In this document: piece after piece, positions 33,091-44,537 of the stretch
Layout of the letters: each line of letters starts with the position of its first letter
How positions within the stretch are numbered: position 1 is the stretch's first letter
Assembly: GCA_910593695.2 (NCBI GenBank)
Contig: OU343047.1
Span: forward strand, 63,310,248-63,374,247
Direction: 5' to 3'
Length of the DNA stretch: 64,000 nucleotides
Source of the DNA: Ocypus olens
Lineage: Eukaryota; Arthropoda; Insecta; Coleoptera; Staphylinidae
Notes under the pieces: generated by a model
What the model saw: the letters and a program-made list of their open reading frames with translations, nothing else
Database searches by the model: none
What the model was told of the DNA's origin: nothing
Position numbers and translations under genes: made by a program

Positions 33091-34000
33091 TAAATAAGTT
33101 CGTGCAATTAATGTGGAGTTGGACACTAACATGAAATAAAAAAGCCATTACTATTGAAAATCTTCTAAAAACCCACATTATAAGATTACAATTGAAATAT
33201 ATTTGTGGTAGACATATTTAAGTCACCTTCAAGGATAAAAACAATTACTTCTTAATTGCGGTTTGTAGGTGGCAACGAATTTATCCAACAAGGTTCACCT
33301 TCAAGAGCACCATCCGCATCCTAATTGTCGATATGCCAAAATGTCGGTCATACCTTGTCTACCACACGGCGCCTCCAAATGCCTGTACGCTGAATAATTC
33401 CTTCAAAAAAAAAACCGAAAGTTTTCATGGGGCCTAGTATTTTTGCCTTTCCGTTCGATACGGTACCTCAAACGCCTTGGCCGTTTTCCAACTAGCTTAT
33501 CACTTTGTCAACATTCTTAGACCCCAAGCCAATTCGCCCGTCCTTCCAATATACACGTGAAGACCAATTGTTTACGGACGACATTGACAGGACGCCAAAA
33601 ATTAACAATATGCTGTATATTAATAACTTATTATTATAAGTTTAAATAATTAAAATATGTTTACCTGTTAGGTAGTTTAAGTTAATAAGCTTATTTTTTG
33701 AGCTACGTGAACTTTGGAAAATTATTATTTTCAATCAAATACTCCTCTGCAATACTGGCATAACTCAAAATTTAATGTTTTTTTAGTTTTGTTGTGGATT
33801 ATGTAGCTAATAGTGTTTACTTGCATGTGTAGCAACTACACATCACTAATTTTAAAATTACTCAGTAGAGCGTGTTTTGCGTCATTTGATCAATATAAAA
33901 ATACATATACTCTGTAATAGAGTTTTTAATCGTTTTCCTGAAAATTGTTTGATTTTGAGTTGTGCCTGTTTTCGTCCACTCCTGACCTTTCGTAATGAAG
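33091..34000. other. Unassigned; includes a GC-balanced low-repeat island
   Basis: 33260-33600 has near-balanced composition and no visible repeat; no frame resembles a known protein. Candidate single-copy noncoding DNA. The rest is AT-rich. Confidence 0.3.
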
Positions 34001-34124
34001 TAAAACACACTTTTACTTAGCTAATATCACACTGTTTATTTATTAGTGACTGCAGTTTTGATCGAACAACTGCAGTCACTAATAAATAACCAGTGTGATA
34101 TTAACTAAGTAAAAGTGTGTTTTA
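34001..34124. repeat. Near-perfect 124-bp palindrome
   Basis: Arms 34001-34057 and 34068-34124 (TAAAACACACTTTTACTTAG ... CTAAGTAAAAGTGTGTTTTA) around a 10-bp centre. Likely a short fold-back MITE. Confidence 0.8.
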
Positions 34125-34204
34125 TTTAATTAAAAATGTATCACGAGTAAGTGCCGCCAACCTCAATCACTTTCATAATTATTTCCATTCATGTCAGTTT
34201 TGCG

Positions 34205-34420
34205 CTATTTTTCTGGAAGTTCGTTTATCCATCGTAGTGATCCATGTCTGTGCCTGGGTCTCCATTGACGATTTTTGATGTCCATCGTTCGTCTCTTTTT
34301 CTTGCAATATGTCCTGCCCATTGCCATTTAAGTTATGCGATTTTCTGGATTATATCTTTTACGTCGGTTCTTCTTCGGAATTCTTCGTTTCTAATTGGAA
34401 TTTGTGAATATTTTTTACCA
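34205..34420 (-). pseudogene. RTE-type non-LTR reverse transcriptase C-terminal fragment
   Basis: The minus strand encodes IRNEEFRRRTDVKDIIQKIA, a stop, LKWQWAGHIARKRDERWTSK and, after a frame change, a SLRWINELP-like end. The series RIRNE--RRRT-V-D---KI--LKW-WAGH-AR--D-RW is the usual C-terminal region after the RT domain in RTE-like (endonuclease-RT) elements of insects. An in-frame stop and a frameshift show it is dead. Confidence 0.75.
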
Positions 34421-34874
34421 TTCGATAATGGTAATTATAATTTAGGATTTATACGAGGTCGTATTTTGAAGTATTAAAGCTGATAAACATCATTACGAAT
34501 TATTGCATTCTATTTTTGTAATAAAACTGCGTTCCAAAACGTCGAAATTAATATTGCGGACGAATTCCAGCTTTTCTGAATTTTCGTCTGTAACAAGTGC
34601 ACCGGGGTATGAACACCTACATCTGGATTATTTTTGGACAGACTCGTTCTTCATAGCATAACTGAAGGACGATGTTAGGCAACTAAAATTGTGCAAAGCG
34701 AGAGAAACGAATATTAATCTGGCATAGCAATATTTTGGTCTTCACGCTTCAGCGGTGTGAAAAACTTGTGAGGTTTAATATTACGATCTTTCATTTTCTG
34801 GCATGTTATTTTTGACAATTTATTATCGTTCTTAAAGGAGTAAAATGAATTCCTGAATTGATCATTGTATATTA
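34421..34874. other. Unassigned spacer
   Basis: Possibly further decayed retroelement sequence; nothing readable. Confidence 0.3.
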
Positions 34875-35021
34875 TACAGTGTTACAAACTCAACAAATTT
34901 AACAAATTCAATGCATTAGCATTGCTATCTCGTTAACTAAAAGACATTTTTTTAATTTGGGTGCATAACATGCCTTCATAAATTATAACCTCAAAGCAAA
35001 ACTACCGCTCTTTGTTCCCAC

Positions 35022-35260
35022 TTAACACATTGACTGCTTTGTCAGTCACCGGCGACTGACATTGGAGTATTCCAATGGGGCCATGTCAGTCACCGGTGAC
35101 TGACAGTGAGTACCTACTTTGAACCTACTATTTAGCGCTGTCAGTCACGAGTTAAATTAAATAAGCATATTCTTACTCATTTTATAAAATAAAACTTAAA
35201 AACAAAGAAAACTTTTTTTGACATTTTACAAAAAAAACTTGTTGGCAGCCAATGTGTTAA
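35022..35260. mobile_element. piggyBac-type MITE (TTAA target) with internal palindromes
   Basis: TTAACACATTGACTGC at the left and its inverse (TTAACACATTGGCTGC) at the right, with TTAA at both borders. Internally GTCAGTCACCGGCGACTGAC (35041-35060) and a perfect 22-bp palindrome centred on CACCGGTG (35084-35105) flank ATTGGAGTATTCCAAT; a half-site, TGTCAGTCAC, lies at ~35139. Confidence 0.75.
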
Positions 35261-35490
35261 ACTTAACCTAGAAAACAAAGTTTGAATAAAGAAACTTCTT
35301 AATCAAATCACTGGAGATTTAAAAATTCTAAAACCACCATAAGAATGTTTGTAGCTTAGATTAAAATGGAAATGGAGGGTGTTGGGTGGGCCCCGTCCCA
35401 TCCTCCAAGCCCATAAACACACCCCAGAGTCTCCGAATAAGAATACAATTGTCGAGGCCATTAAAAACCGTTTGGTTCACTTCAATCGTC

Positions 35491-35620
35491 AAAAATTCTC
35501 TATGAATCTTCAAATCTTTGAAACTTTAATCTTCAAAGATTTTCTACGAATCTTCGACTCTTCGAAACTTTAAAACTTTAACCGTCGAAAAATTTCTATG
35601 AATCTTCGAGTCTTCGTCGA
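35491..35620. repeat. Short minisatellite, ~45-50-bp units
   Basis: Three units with TCTATGAATCTTC / TCTACGAATCTTC and TCTTCGAAACTTTAA. Confidence 0.6.
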
Positions 35621-36074
35621 AAATAGTTAGTTTTTTAAATTAAGGAAAAGTTGTGTATTTTAATGCTAAATAATTTGTTAAAACGAAATTCAAAATATTC
35701 CAACTACTATCAGAGATGTTCGATAAAAACAAAAAAAAGACAATTTTGGTTTTTATTTTAAAAAAACCAAGAGCACTTTCTTAAGAAACTTTTATTATAA
35801 TTTCCAGAATATAATTTTATTTTTCAAACATTTGATATCAAAACCACGTTTCATTATACCCATATCAACTTTATTTTATTAAATACCGATTTTTTATTTT
35901 TGACTTTTGTGGTTTTTATCGAATATCTCCGCGTGTAGTTAAAATATTTAAAATTTCTTTTCAGCAAATGATTCAGCATTAAAATACGCAACTTTGCCTT
36001 GATTTAACCAACTCTACATCTTCTCCAGTTATCGAGATAGCAAAGTCACTGCATCGAATTTGTAACACCCAGTA

Positions 36075-36587
36075 TATATCATGGTTTGGATTTCCATTGT
36101 TACTGCAATATTTACAACTGCATCAGAAATGCACTACATAAAAAAAATTGAAATTAATTCTGCAAAATTAGTATAACTTAATAATTTCATGTGATGAGAG
36201 TATAAAATTTTAAACGATATTAATAAATTGGTGAATCAAAAAGAAAAAAATGATTGCTGTCGACTTAAAACTTTCCAGATTGACTAAACAATCACTAGAT
36301 TTTGAGATAATTTCATATATTCAAGGAGAAAAGTTGTAAAACACCAGTAATAATATTGCTGATTTAAAAGGTACAATGTGTGAAAGTGAATTTTAAATTT
36401 AATCTTACCACATCAACCCCACACTTCCGGATTGAGCAATAAAAAAATAGAAAAATGGTCACACTAACTCTAATAAATCTTTATTTTGGAAACTGGTCGA
36501 TTTTGTAAATGAGGGCAATTGCTCTAGGATCCAATTCTATGAGCAGATGAATTATATTTTATGGCTATCGTAATGTAACTTATCCTT
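36075..36587. other. AT-rich spacer with one satellite-core copy
   Basis: 36245-36300 (GTCGACTTAAAACTTTCCAG) matches the core of the satellite at 48990-51320. No gene. Confidence 0.4.
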
Positions 36588-36735
36588 ACATTTCATTCGT
36601 TGTGTACATAATGTTGCCTATAGTGTTATACAAAAAATACGTTTAAATTATGATTAGGTTTACATTTCATTCGCTGTGCACATAACGTTGCCTATAGTGC
36701 TATACAAAAAAAATACGTTTAAATTATGATTAATA
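36588..36735. repeat. Two-copy 74-bp tandem duplication
   Basis: TACATTTCATTCG...GTTGCCTATAGTG...ACGTTTAAATTATGATTA occurs at 36588 and 36661. All but one of the clear substitutions are C/T differences. Confidence 0.8.
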
Positions 36736-37082
36736 TGAATCTCAACATTACGACGGATAAAAATGTGTCTCCTATTTTATGCAATAATTAATTCAATAAC
36801 AGTTTAATAATATTAAAAATAAATTAAGTTGGTTCCATGTGTTGTTGAAAATTTTTTAGTATTAATAAATTACATTTCCTCAACTAATTACAAAATCCTG
36901 GTCTTTCTAAAACAATCGTTTTATTAAATAAATATTAAATTAATAATAATCTGTGTTACAAATACTACTAAATAATCTTTATTCGTTCCTACATTAATGT
37001 AGATATAATATATACAAATAGCATTATTTTTTATTGAATAAATTAGAAACAACCTCACTTGTTGCAGAAAGCATTTTATAAA

Positions 37083-37245
37083 TTCAATAAAACGAAATAT
37101 AGACTGAATATATGAATATTCAACCTGTTCGTAACTCTGCAAGCAAAAATTAAGTCTTACTAAGACTATAAACAAATAACTTATTGAAACAACTACTTCC
37201 CTGGCTAGTGCCACTCGGCATGGATATTGAATGATACAAAATTAT
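37083..37245 (+). repeat. Family B repeat, copy at 37 kb
   Basis: About 160 bp shared with 58758-58915: AATAAAACGAAAT, TGAATATATGAATATTCAAC, CTGTTCGTAACTCTGCAAGC, AAATAACTTATTGAAACAAC and CTTCCCTGGCTAGTGCCAC. The open frame at 36924-37214 (minus) is repeat-derived. Confidence 0.75.
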
Positions 37246-37953
37246 TTTACTTAGTTTTTACATATTTTAGGGTTCAGTTTTATAGTTTAAAGTTTTCAAA
37301 CTCAATTTAGTTTAATTTTCAAGTTAGACTAATTCAAGTCAAATTATGTTGGCCACATCACCATTTTTTCTATTATCATTAAACTTTAATTCAGAGCAAA
37401 TTAATCATTTAAATTTATACGAAAGAATAGAAATAATGGTAATTTCCGAGATCTGCAATTGATAGCCAGATTCTTCGGCTGTACAAGTACTGATTTAATT
37501 ACAATTAACAACATTTACTCATCACAAAAATTCATCATTTTTGCTTAACTAATTGGAAATACAATAAACTACCTCTTATTTTAACAAGGTTCAGCCTTTG
37601 AATTTAACGTTTTGCTTACGAATCAGTATTCGATTCGAATGGAATTATTTGGAGTACATTGTGTTGCATACTCCAAAGAACTAAAAACATATTTTCTTAT
37701 TTAAGTATTTAATATTAAACATAATTAATGTAAAACGTCTACAATAGGTTTTAATTGTTTGGTTAATGTAAGAACTTATAGAGGCAAATATATTTATGTG
37801 TTGTATGTGTGTATTTCCATAATTGCAATTTAAATAGTTTTTTGTTTTCTCTTTACACGCAGCATTAAAAGTACCTTGAATTATTTTAAATTTCTTATTA
37901 ATATATTAATAGTATTCTTACTGTATGCACATTATTATTGTTTTTTGTCATCA
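37246..37953. other. Spacer upstream of the tRNA gene
   Basis: Contains a terminal scrap of family A (GGCCACATCACCATTTTTT at 37350-37368). No gene. Confidence 0.5.
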
Positions 37954-38027
37954 GGCCCATTAGCTCAGTTGGTTAGAGCGTCGTGCTAATAACGCGAAGG
38001 TCGCGGGTTCGATCCCCTCATGGGCCA
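37954..38027 (+). tRNA. tRNA-Ile, anticodon AAT
   Basis: This 74-nt sequence folds as a standard cloverleaf. The acceptor stem is GGCCCAT / ATGGGCC with discriminator A. The A box is TAGCTCAGTTGG, the anticodon loop CTAATAA has AAT at positions 34-36, and the T arm is TCGCGGGTTCGATCCCCTCA (perfect B box GGTTCGATCCC). There is no intron. A run of eight T follows at 38032-38039 as a Pol III terminator. It decodes AUU, and AUC/AUA if A34 becomes inosine. Its intact stems mark it as a likely functional gene, unlike the tRNA-like fragments elsewhere in the window. Confidence 0.97.
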
Positions 38028-38031
38028 AATA

Positions 38032-38039
38032 TTTTTTTT
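38032..38039 (+). terminator. Pol III T-run terminator of tRNA-Ile
   Basis: Eight consecutive T starting 5 nt after the tRNA 3' end. Confidence 0.85.
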
Positions 38040-38505
38040 CGCCTACCTCTACCGAAACCATATATTTCGGCCATAAAAATCGTGCCGAAACTAAGATTTA
38101 GCGTATCTAGGGCCGAAAAAAATAATATGCATAATCTAGACAACCTTCCGCGAAATATGAGTAGGCTATGCAAAAATCTGACAGTGACAGTTCAATATTA
38201 TACTGACATAACTAGTATTACAACGTGATATTTTATCTAGTATTCTTAACTATAATTTTTAATTTATATTTTTAATCTTGACTTCTCCAATATTGTGTTC
38301 ACAATGAAAAAGATCAATAAATTTTTATTCTTATTCTTATAATGGTGTGCGATATAAAATTTCCTGAAACACTGTTTTTACTTAAGGCAGGCGAAAAAAT
38401 ATCGAGTGTAACTCATGCCGAAATGGTTTAGCAACACGAGCGAGCGAAGCGGGTTGCTAAAGCCTATTTTGGACCCTTGATATATACTATACACTATATT
38501 GCTAT
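38040..38505 (+). repeat. Family D repeat, copy 2, directly after the tRNA gene
   Basis: Matches 4232-4552 in the opposite orientation and begins immediately after the tRNA terminator. It contains GAAGCGGGTTGCTAAAGCC and a hairpin TTTAGCAAC.../GTTGCTAAA. A 144-bp insertion (38197-38340) splits it. A weaker relative sits at ~52370-52485. Confidence 0.65.
38197..38343 (+). mobile_element. 5'-truncated retroposon 3' end nested in family D
   Basis: It is absent from the other family D copy, whose empty site reads CAGTTCAATGGTG. Here CAGTTCAAT is followed by ~144 bp ending in CAATAAATTTTTATTC and (TTATTC)n, then AATGGTG; AAT is repeated at both borders. A polyadenylation-like AATAAA and a simple-repeat tail fit a non-LTR 3' end. 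Confidence 0.65.
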
Positions 38506-38635
38506 TTGAGAATTTTTGATTTTTTTTAATAAGTTTTTTTTTGTTTAAATTAATGTTCTGCGAATGCCTGGAAATTCTCTTCTGAGGTTTAGTCGTAAAA
38601 GTATTTGTACAATAGATTATTTATTTATCTACGAC

Positions 38636-38909
38636 TAGAGATGGTCGAAATGACTTTTTGTGAGTCGACTGAAATGACAGGAAAAAGTAATAAAGTGTCT
38701 CAGAAAAAAAGTCAAGTGCAAAAAAGAAACAAAGGACAAAAAAAGGTCTTCACCTACAAAAATTTATATTGTAACACTAACAAAAACTGTTACAAACATA
38801 CATGACTCATTTTGAGTCACTCGATTCAACACGAGTCACGTTACTAGTCGACTAATTTCCATGTCCTCTCTTTGAATCGAATCACTCAGGAGTTACCTAC
38901 CCACCTCTA
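38636..38909. mobile_element. 274-bp hAT MITE
   Basis: The ends (TAGAGATGGTCG and, inverted, TAGAGGTGGGTAG) are flanked by the exact 8-bp TSD TCTACGAC (38628-38635 and 38910-38917). The internal 66-codon frame is Lys-rich low complexity and not taken as a gene. Confidence 0.8.
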
Positions 38910-38917
38910 TCTACGAC

Positions 38918-39645
38918 TTCTTAAAAAGATCTTTCATTTACACATATTTTAGTTATAAAAAAAATTCTTTTATTTAATTTTGCGGTTATTTTCAATTTTA
39001 TGATAAATTAATGCAATTATGTATAAATGTAGTATGTACTAGAATTTCTTGGCAAAATCCAAAGCTGAAATTTTAAGATATGAGAAACTTTTTTATTATG
39101 GATTTTATGATAACAGTGAATTCTTTATAAACAATTCTGCATTCAGAAAAAAAATTCTAAAGCAAGAAAAATTAGGATAACATACAAGTGGTGAGAAAAT
39201 CGATAATTTATCAAAGAGATAAATACGGTTATTTTTTAATTTACAACTATATACTTAAAAAAATCGTTACTAAGAATTAATAATTATATCAAAGATTATA
39301 ATTTATGTTATTTCACACAAAATACTAATCTGAGATTAAACTAAGTAGAAATACGAAAAGAAGTGTGACACTGACGTTTAAATGATTCCGATTACTTTTT
39401 GTTTTCATTGTTTTTTCGTGGCCTACCTAGAAATCTAATTATAACACTTAATATTAATAAATATTTTATCAATTTTTGCGTTCTAAACAGCATTGGATTT
39501 GGGAAAAATATAGACCGCAAAAGAAACACACGGAGGCCGCATGCGGCCTCAAGACCACACGTTCCCCATCTGTGTTAGCGTACGAACAATGGAACACAAT
39601 TGAAAGTAGTCAAATTTTGATTTTCTTCAATTTTAAAATATCCAC
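38918..39645. other. AT-rich spacer with an 18-bp GC palindrome
   Basis: GAGGCCGCATGCGGCCTC (39533-39550) is a perfect palindrome in a small GC-balanced patch. No gene recognised. Confidence 0.4.
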
Positions 39646-39649
39646 ACTT

Positions 39650-42491
39650 AACCCAGATATGCCTGCAGGCCTACAAGGAGTGTGTCAAGTTGGCACCTCA
39701 ATAGAAAGTTCTGATAGTTCTGAATAGAGTTCTCAATTCCATTTGATGTATCTAGAAGTACTATCAACTTTTAAAAAAGAGTTCTGTAAAATTGGGCTGT
39801 CAGGAATTTTTTGAAAAATGGGGTGCCAACTTGACACCGCACCCCAACATTGTAATCGAATAGTTCTGAACTAGTTTTAAGATGTATTTGGGTTAGTACT
39901 TTAATTCCTTTTAAAAAAGAGTTCTCTTGAATTTCAAGAGATAAAAATTTTCAAAGTTGGAAATTCAAAATATTCAAATTCATATTACTCACTTAATATT
40001 GGTTGAATCTAAAATTTTCATAACAACTATGAATAGAACTCACAAAGAACTACAGGAAACACCAATCAGAACTATCCGGAACTATCAAAAATATTTTTTT
40101 GAAAAAAGTCAAAAAAAATATTGAGAGATCTATGAGTTCTGAATTAATTTTCTATTTCTATTCATTGAGTACAATAATTCTTTCTTATAAACAAATTTGA
40201 TACAATCACGATTTATAGCATTTTTAAATAAAGTTAAAATTCGAAAATAGAAAATTCGATTTTAAAAATACCTATTTCCTGTCATTTAATCGCAATTTAC
40301 CATTGGAGTTTCCGTTAGAACTCCTTAATTACAACCCGTAAGTGAAATCAGAACTCCCAGAACTATTAAAAAAATCAATATTTTGAAAAAAAAAATTCCG
40401 AGTCGGAAAAGAAAAAAAAATTGAGAGTTCTTGGAGTTCTGAGTTAATTTTCTATCTCTACTCATTGAGTATAATAATTCTTTCTTATAAACAAATTCGA
40501 TAGAATCACGATTTATGGCATTTTTAAATAAATTTAAAATTCGAAAATAGAAAAAGTAATTTTGAAAATACCCATTTCCTGTCATTTAATCGCAATTTGC
40601 CATTAGAGTTTTCGTTAGAACTCCTTGAGTACAACCCATAAGTCAAATTAGAACTCCCAGAACTATTAAAAAAATCAATATTTTGAAAAAAAATTCCAAG
40701 TCGGAAAAGAAAAAAAAATATTGAGAGTTCTAGGAGTTCTGAGCTAATTTTCTATTTGTACTTATTGAGTACAATAATTCTTTCTTATAAATAATTTTGA
40801 TACAATCACGATTTATGGCATTTTTAAATAAATTTAAAATTCGAAAATAGAAAAAGTAATTTTGAAAATACCTATTTCCTGCCATTTAATCGCAATTTGC
40901 CATTAGAGTTTTGGTTAGAACTTCTTGAGCACAACCCATAAGTCAAATTAGAACTCCCAGAACTATTAAGAAAATCAATATTTTGAAAATAAATCCAAGT
41001 CAGAAAAGAAAAGAAATATTGATAGTTCTAGGAGTTTTAAGTTAATTTTCTATTTCTACTCATTGAGTCCAATATTTTTTTCTTATAAACAAATTCGATA
41101 CAATCACGATTTATGGCATTTTTAAATAAATTTAAAATTCGAAAATAGAAAATGTAATTTTTAAAATGGCCATTTCCTGTCATTTAGTCGCACTTTGCCA
41201 TTAGAGTTTTCGTTGGAACTCCTTGAGTACAACCTATAAGTCAAATCAAAACTTCGTGAAATATTAAAAAAGTCAATATTTTGAAAAAAAAGTCCGGAAA
41301 AAAAATTGAGAGTTCTAGGAGTTCTGAGTTAATTTTCTATTTCTGGTCATTGAGTACAATAATTCTTTCTTATAAACAAATTTGATACAATCACGATTTA
41401 TGGCATTTTGAGATAAATTTGAAATTTGAAATTTTTTCAAAATATTGATTTTTGTAATAGTTCTGGTTCTGAGTTGACTTATGGGTTTTGCTCGAAGAGT
41501 TCTAACGAAAACTCTAATGGCAAATTGTGATTAAATGTCAGAAAATAGGTATACTCAAAATTAAATTTTCGAATTTTAGATTTATTTAAAAATGCCATAA
41601 ATAGTGATTGTATTGAATTTGTTTATAAGAAAGAATTATTGTACTTAATGAGTAGAAATAGAAAATTAACTCAGAACTAATAGAACTCTCAATATTTTTT
41701 TTGGTTTTGCGACTTTTTTCAAAAAAATATTTTTGAAAGTTTCGGATAGTTTTGATTGGTGTTTCCTGTAGTTCTTTTTGAGTTCTATCCATAGTTGTTA
41801 TGAAATATTTAGATTCAACCAATATTAAGTGAGTAATATGAATTTGAATATTTTTGAAAAATTTTGTCTCTGGAAATTCAATTTTTAAAAGTATCAGGAA
41901 CTATAGTACTAACCCAAACACATTTTAAAAGTAGTTCAGAACTATTCGTTGGGGTGCAGTGCCAAGTTGGCACTCCATTTTTAAAAAAATTCCCGACAGC
42001 CCAATTTTACAGAACTCTTTTTAATATTTTTGATAGTTCCGGATAGTTTTGATTGGTGTTTCCTGTAGTTCTTTAAGAGTTTCATCCATAGTTGTTATGA
42101 AATATTTAGATTCAACCAGTATTAAGTGAGTAATATGAATTTGAATATTTATGAAAATTTTTATCTCTGGAAATTCAATTTTTAAAAGTATCAGGAACTA
42201 TAGTACTAACCCAAATACATCTTAAAACTAGTTCAGAACTATTCGATGCCAAGTTGGCACCCTATTTTTCAAAAAAATCCTGACGACCCAATTTTGCAGA
42301 ACTCTTTTTTAAAAGTTGATAGTACTTCTAGATACATCAGAAGGAATTGAGAACTCTGTAAAATTGCCGACCCTCTTATAGACGAGTATGTCAAGTCGAC
42401 ACCCCAATGGAAAGTTCTGATAGTTATCAGAACTTTCCATTGGGGTGCCAACTTGACACACTCGTCTATAAGTAGGTCGGCAATTTTACAG
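39650..42491. mobile_element. Large fold-back complex with a ~300-bp internal tandem array
   Basis: Left outer segment (39680-40130) and right segments (41700-42355) are inverted copies: GTGTCAAGTTGGCACC, a GACAGCCCAATTTTACAGAA-type string, and AGAACTATTCG with TGTATTTGGGTTAGTACT-like. The left arm holds about five ~300-bp units (TTCTGAGTTAATTTTCTAT at ~40136, 40437, 40737, 41034 and 41328). Around 41455 the orientation flips. The far right (42356-42491) is its own palindrome with 67-bp arms. No coding frame is credible. The layout resembles FB-type elements. Confidence 0.75.
42356..42491. repeat. Near-perfect 136-bp palindrome at the edge of the fold-back complex
   Basis: Arms 42356-42422 and 42425-42491 (CTGTAAAATTGCCGACC ... 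GGTCGGCAATTTTACAG) meet at AAGTTCTGATA-GT-TATCAGAACTT. Confidence 0.85.
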
Positions 42492-42902
42492 TTCCTCCCG
42501 AAATTAAGACTGGAGTATAGTTAGCGCCATCTATCATTTTTTTATCCGAAGTACGTTAAGTGATTGCTCATTGACATTTGACAGAGAAACGAAAAGTAAT
42601 CTTTATGTGTTTTTAGATAATCACTCGATTTAGGGATATACGTCATTTACTTTCTCAGGAAAGTTTGAGTTAAACACTGCCCGATTCAATTTTCCAAAAT
42701 CAAGTCTTAGAAATAAAAAAATAAATGATTGCAACAAATTCCAGACTTTTCAAATTTACTCAAAACAGGGATGAATCTTCATTTCTACAATATCCTTTGG
42801 CGCAAATTTTGAAATAATCACTCGCGAACATCCTCTGTTTCAATTATCAGGTTGGAAGTTTTTAATGTCACCTAAAAATATAGAAAAATTAAACTCATTT
42901 TT
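42492..42902. other. AT-rich spacer with one satellite-core copy
   Basis: A diverged core (CAGACTTTTCAAATTTACTC) lies at ~42750. Nothing else. Confidence 0.4.
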
Positions 42903-43705
42903 TTTTACTTTCTCCGTTACGAAGTACGAGAAAGTATTGTGATCGTGATTTTTATTTCAAAAATTTTTTTTACGGGAATATCCGTTTTGGGGTCCCTAGA
43001 TGCAATTTCAACAAATTCTAGAAAAAAAAAATTGTGTCTGTGTATGTGTGTGTGTGTGTGTGTGATGGTGTATGGCTGTGTGTCTGTATGTGCGTGCTGT
43101 ATCTCAAAAACTAATAGAGCAATTGATATTAAACTTTGAACATACCTTTTATTTGATAATCTGATGAACTAAAAAGCTTTTGGTAAAATTTTGTACACCG
43201 GAAGTGGGTCTTTACCTTAACTGTTTTTCGTTTTTGCCAATATTTTGTTAAATATGAAAAATATCAAAAAAAAAACATTTAAACAAACATTGGAGACAAC
43301 AAATAAATGAACATTTTTTGCTTGAAAACATTTTTCATAAAATCATTTTTATTCGAGAAAAAAATGTATTATTTTTTTAATTTTTGGTTTATAATTATAA
43401 AACGATAATAGTTACAGCAAATTTATATATAATAATTGTAGAGAATGCTAAAATGAACAACTTACAAAGTATACGTTTTTTTCGAAACCTTTAGTTTTTG
43501 AGTAAACTGAGTTTTTGAATTTGAAGTATAATTTTTCCATCTTTCATAATTTTGATTGACGTTTTAAACGTCAGTTTCATCCGAGTTTACACAACGCTCG
43601 ATGTACATTTAAAATATGATTTAAATAGAAAATAAACCATGAAAGTATAAATATAAATGATGATACCATCGGAGAAAGTAACATGATGGCCACATCACCA
43701 TTTTT
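42903..43705 (+). mobile_element. Family A repeat, full length (first of a head-to-tail pair)
   Basis: Family A is ~800-830 bp. One end has a hairpin with stem ACTTTCTC...GAGAAAGT around GTTACGAAGTAC. Next come TACGGAAATATCCGTTTTGG, a TG/TCTG microsatellite (~43035-43100), ATCTCAAAAACTAATAGAGC, ACACCGGAAGTGGG, TTTTGACGTTTTAAACGTCA (a palindrome-rich part) and CGCTCGATGTACATTTAAAA. The other end is CGGAGAAAGTAACATG followed by ATGGCCACATCACCAT. TTACTTTCTCCG is present inverted near both ends, and every copy sits in a T-run. No protein is encoded. Subterminal inverted repeats, an end hairpin, an internal microsatellite and T|T insertion are features of Helentron-associated (HINE/DINE-like) elements; this classification is inference. 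Confidence 0.85.
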
Positions 43706-43837
43706 ACTTTCTCCGTTACGAAGTACGAGAAAGTATTGTGATCGTGATTTTTTTTTCAAAATTTTTTTTTACGGAAATATCCGTTTTGGGGTCCCTATAT
43801 GCCATTTCAACAATTTTTGGAAAAAAACAATTTGTGT

Positions 43838-43924
<87 letters not shown>

Positions 43925-44537
43925 TGTCTGTGTGCGCTGTATCTCAAAAACTAATAGAGCAATTATTATGAAACTTTGAACATACGTCTTATTTGATAAT
44001 CCGAAGAACTGAAAAGCTTTTGGTAAAACTTCGTACACCGGAAGTGGGCGTTTACCTTAACTGTTTTTTGTTTTTTGCCAATATTTTCTTAAATATAAAA
44101 AATATCACAAAAACATTTAAACAAACATCGAAGACAACAAAGAAATGAATAGCTTTTGCTTGAAAATATTTTTCATAAAATCATTGCTATTCGAGAAAAA
44201 AATTTATTAATTTTTTTTAATTTTTGCTTTATAATTATGAAACGATAATAGTTACAGCAATTTTATGTGAATAATAATTGTAGAGAATGCCAAAATAAAC
44301 AACTTCTAAAGAATAAGTTTTTTTCGAAATCTTGTTAGTTTTTGAGTAAACCGAGTTTTTGAATTTGAAGTATAATTTTTCCATCTTTCATGATTTTGAC
44401 GTTTTAAACGTCAGTTTCATCCGAGTTTACGCAACGCTCGATGTACATTTAAAATATGATTTCCATTAAAAATAAACCCATGAAAACGTAAATATAAAGT
44501 CGGAGAAAGTAACATGATGGCCACATTACCATTTTTT
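43704..44537 (+). mobile_element. Family A repeat, full length (second of the pair)
   Basis: It starts in the same T-run in which the first copy ends and keeps the same orientation. The TG microsatellite at 43836-43930 is the longest in the window and makes open frames in several phases that are not genes. Confidence 0.85.

Larger units (their letters stand above)
34875..36074. mobile_element. TIR element with ACAGTGTTAC / GTAACACCCAGT ends, host of nested repeats
   Basis: The left end starts TACAGTGTTACAAACTC, with AATGCATTAGCATTGCTATC ~45 bp in. The right end, inverted, reads TACTGGGTGTTACAAATTCG with GATGCAGTGACTTTGCTATC. Inside are a piggyBac-type MITE (35022-35260), a ~45-bp minisatellite (35491-35620) and an imperfect inverted repeat (35640-35745 against 35915-36000). 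Internal strings (AAAATATTCCAACTACTATC) relate it to family G. Confidence 0.6.

Noticed and set aside
43683..44038. Overlapping open frames of up to 98 codons in three phases
   Set aside because: They are translations of the TG/CA microsatellite in family A; the same peptides appear in other family A copies.
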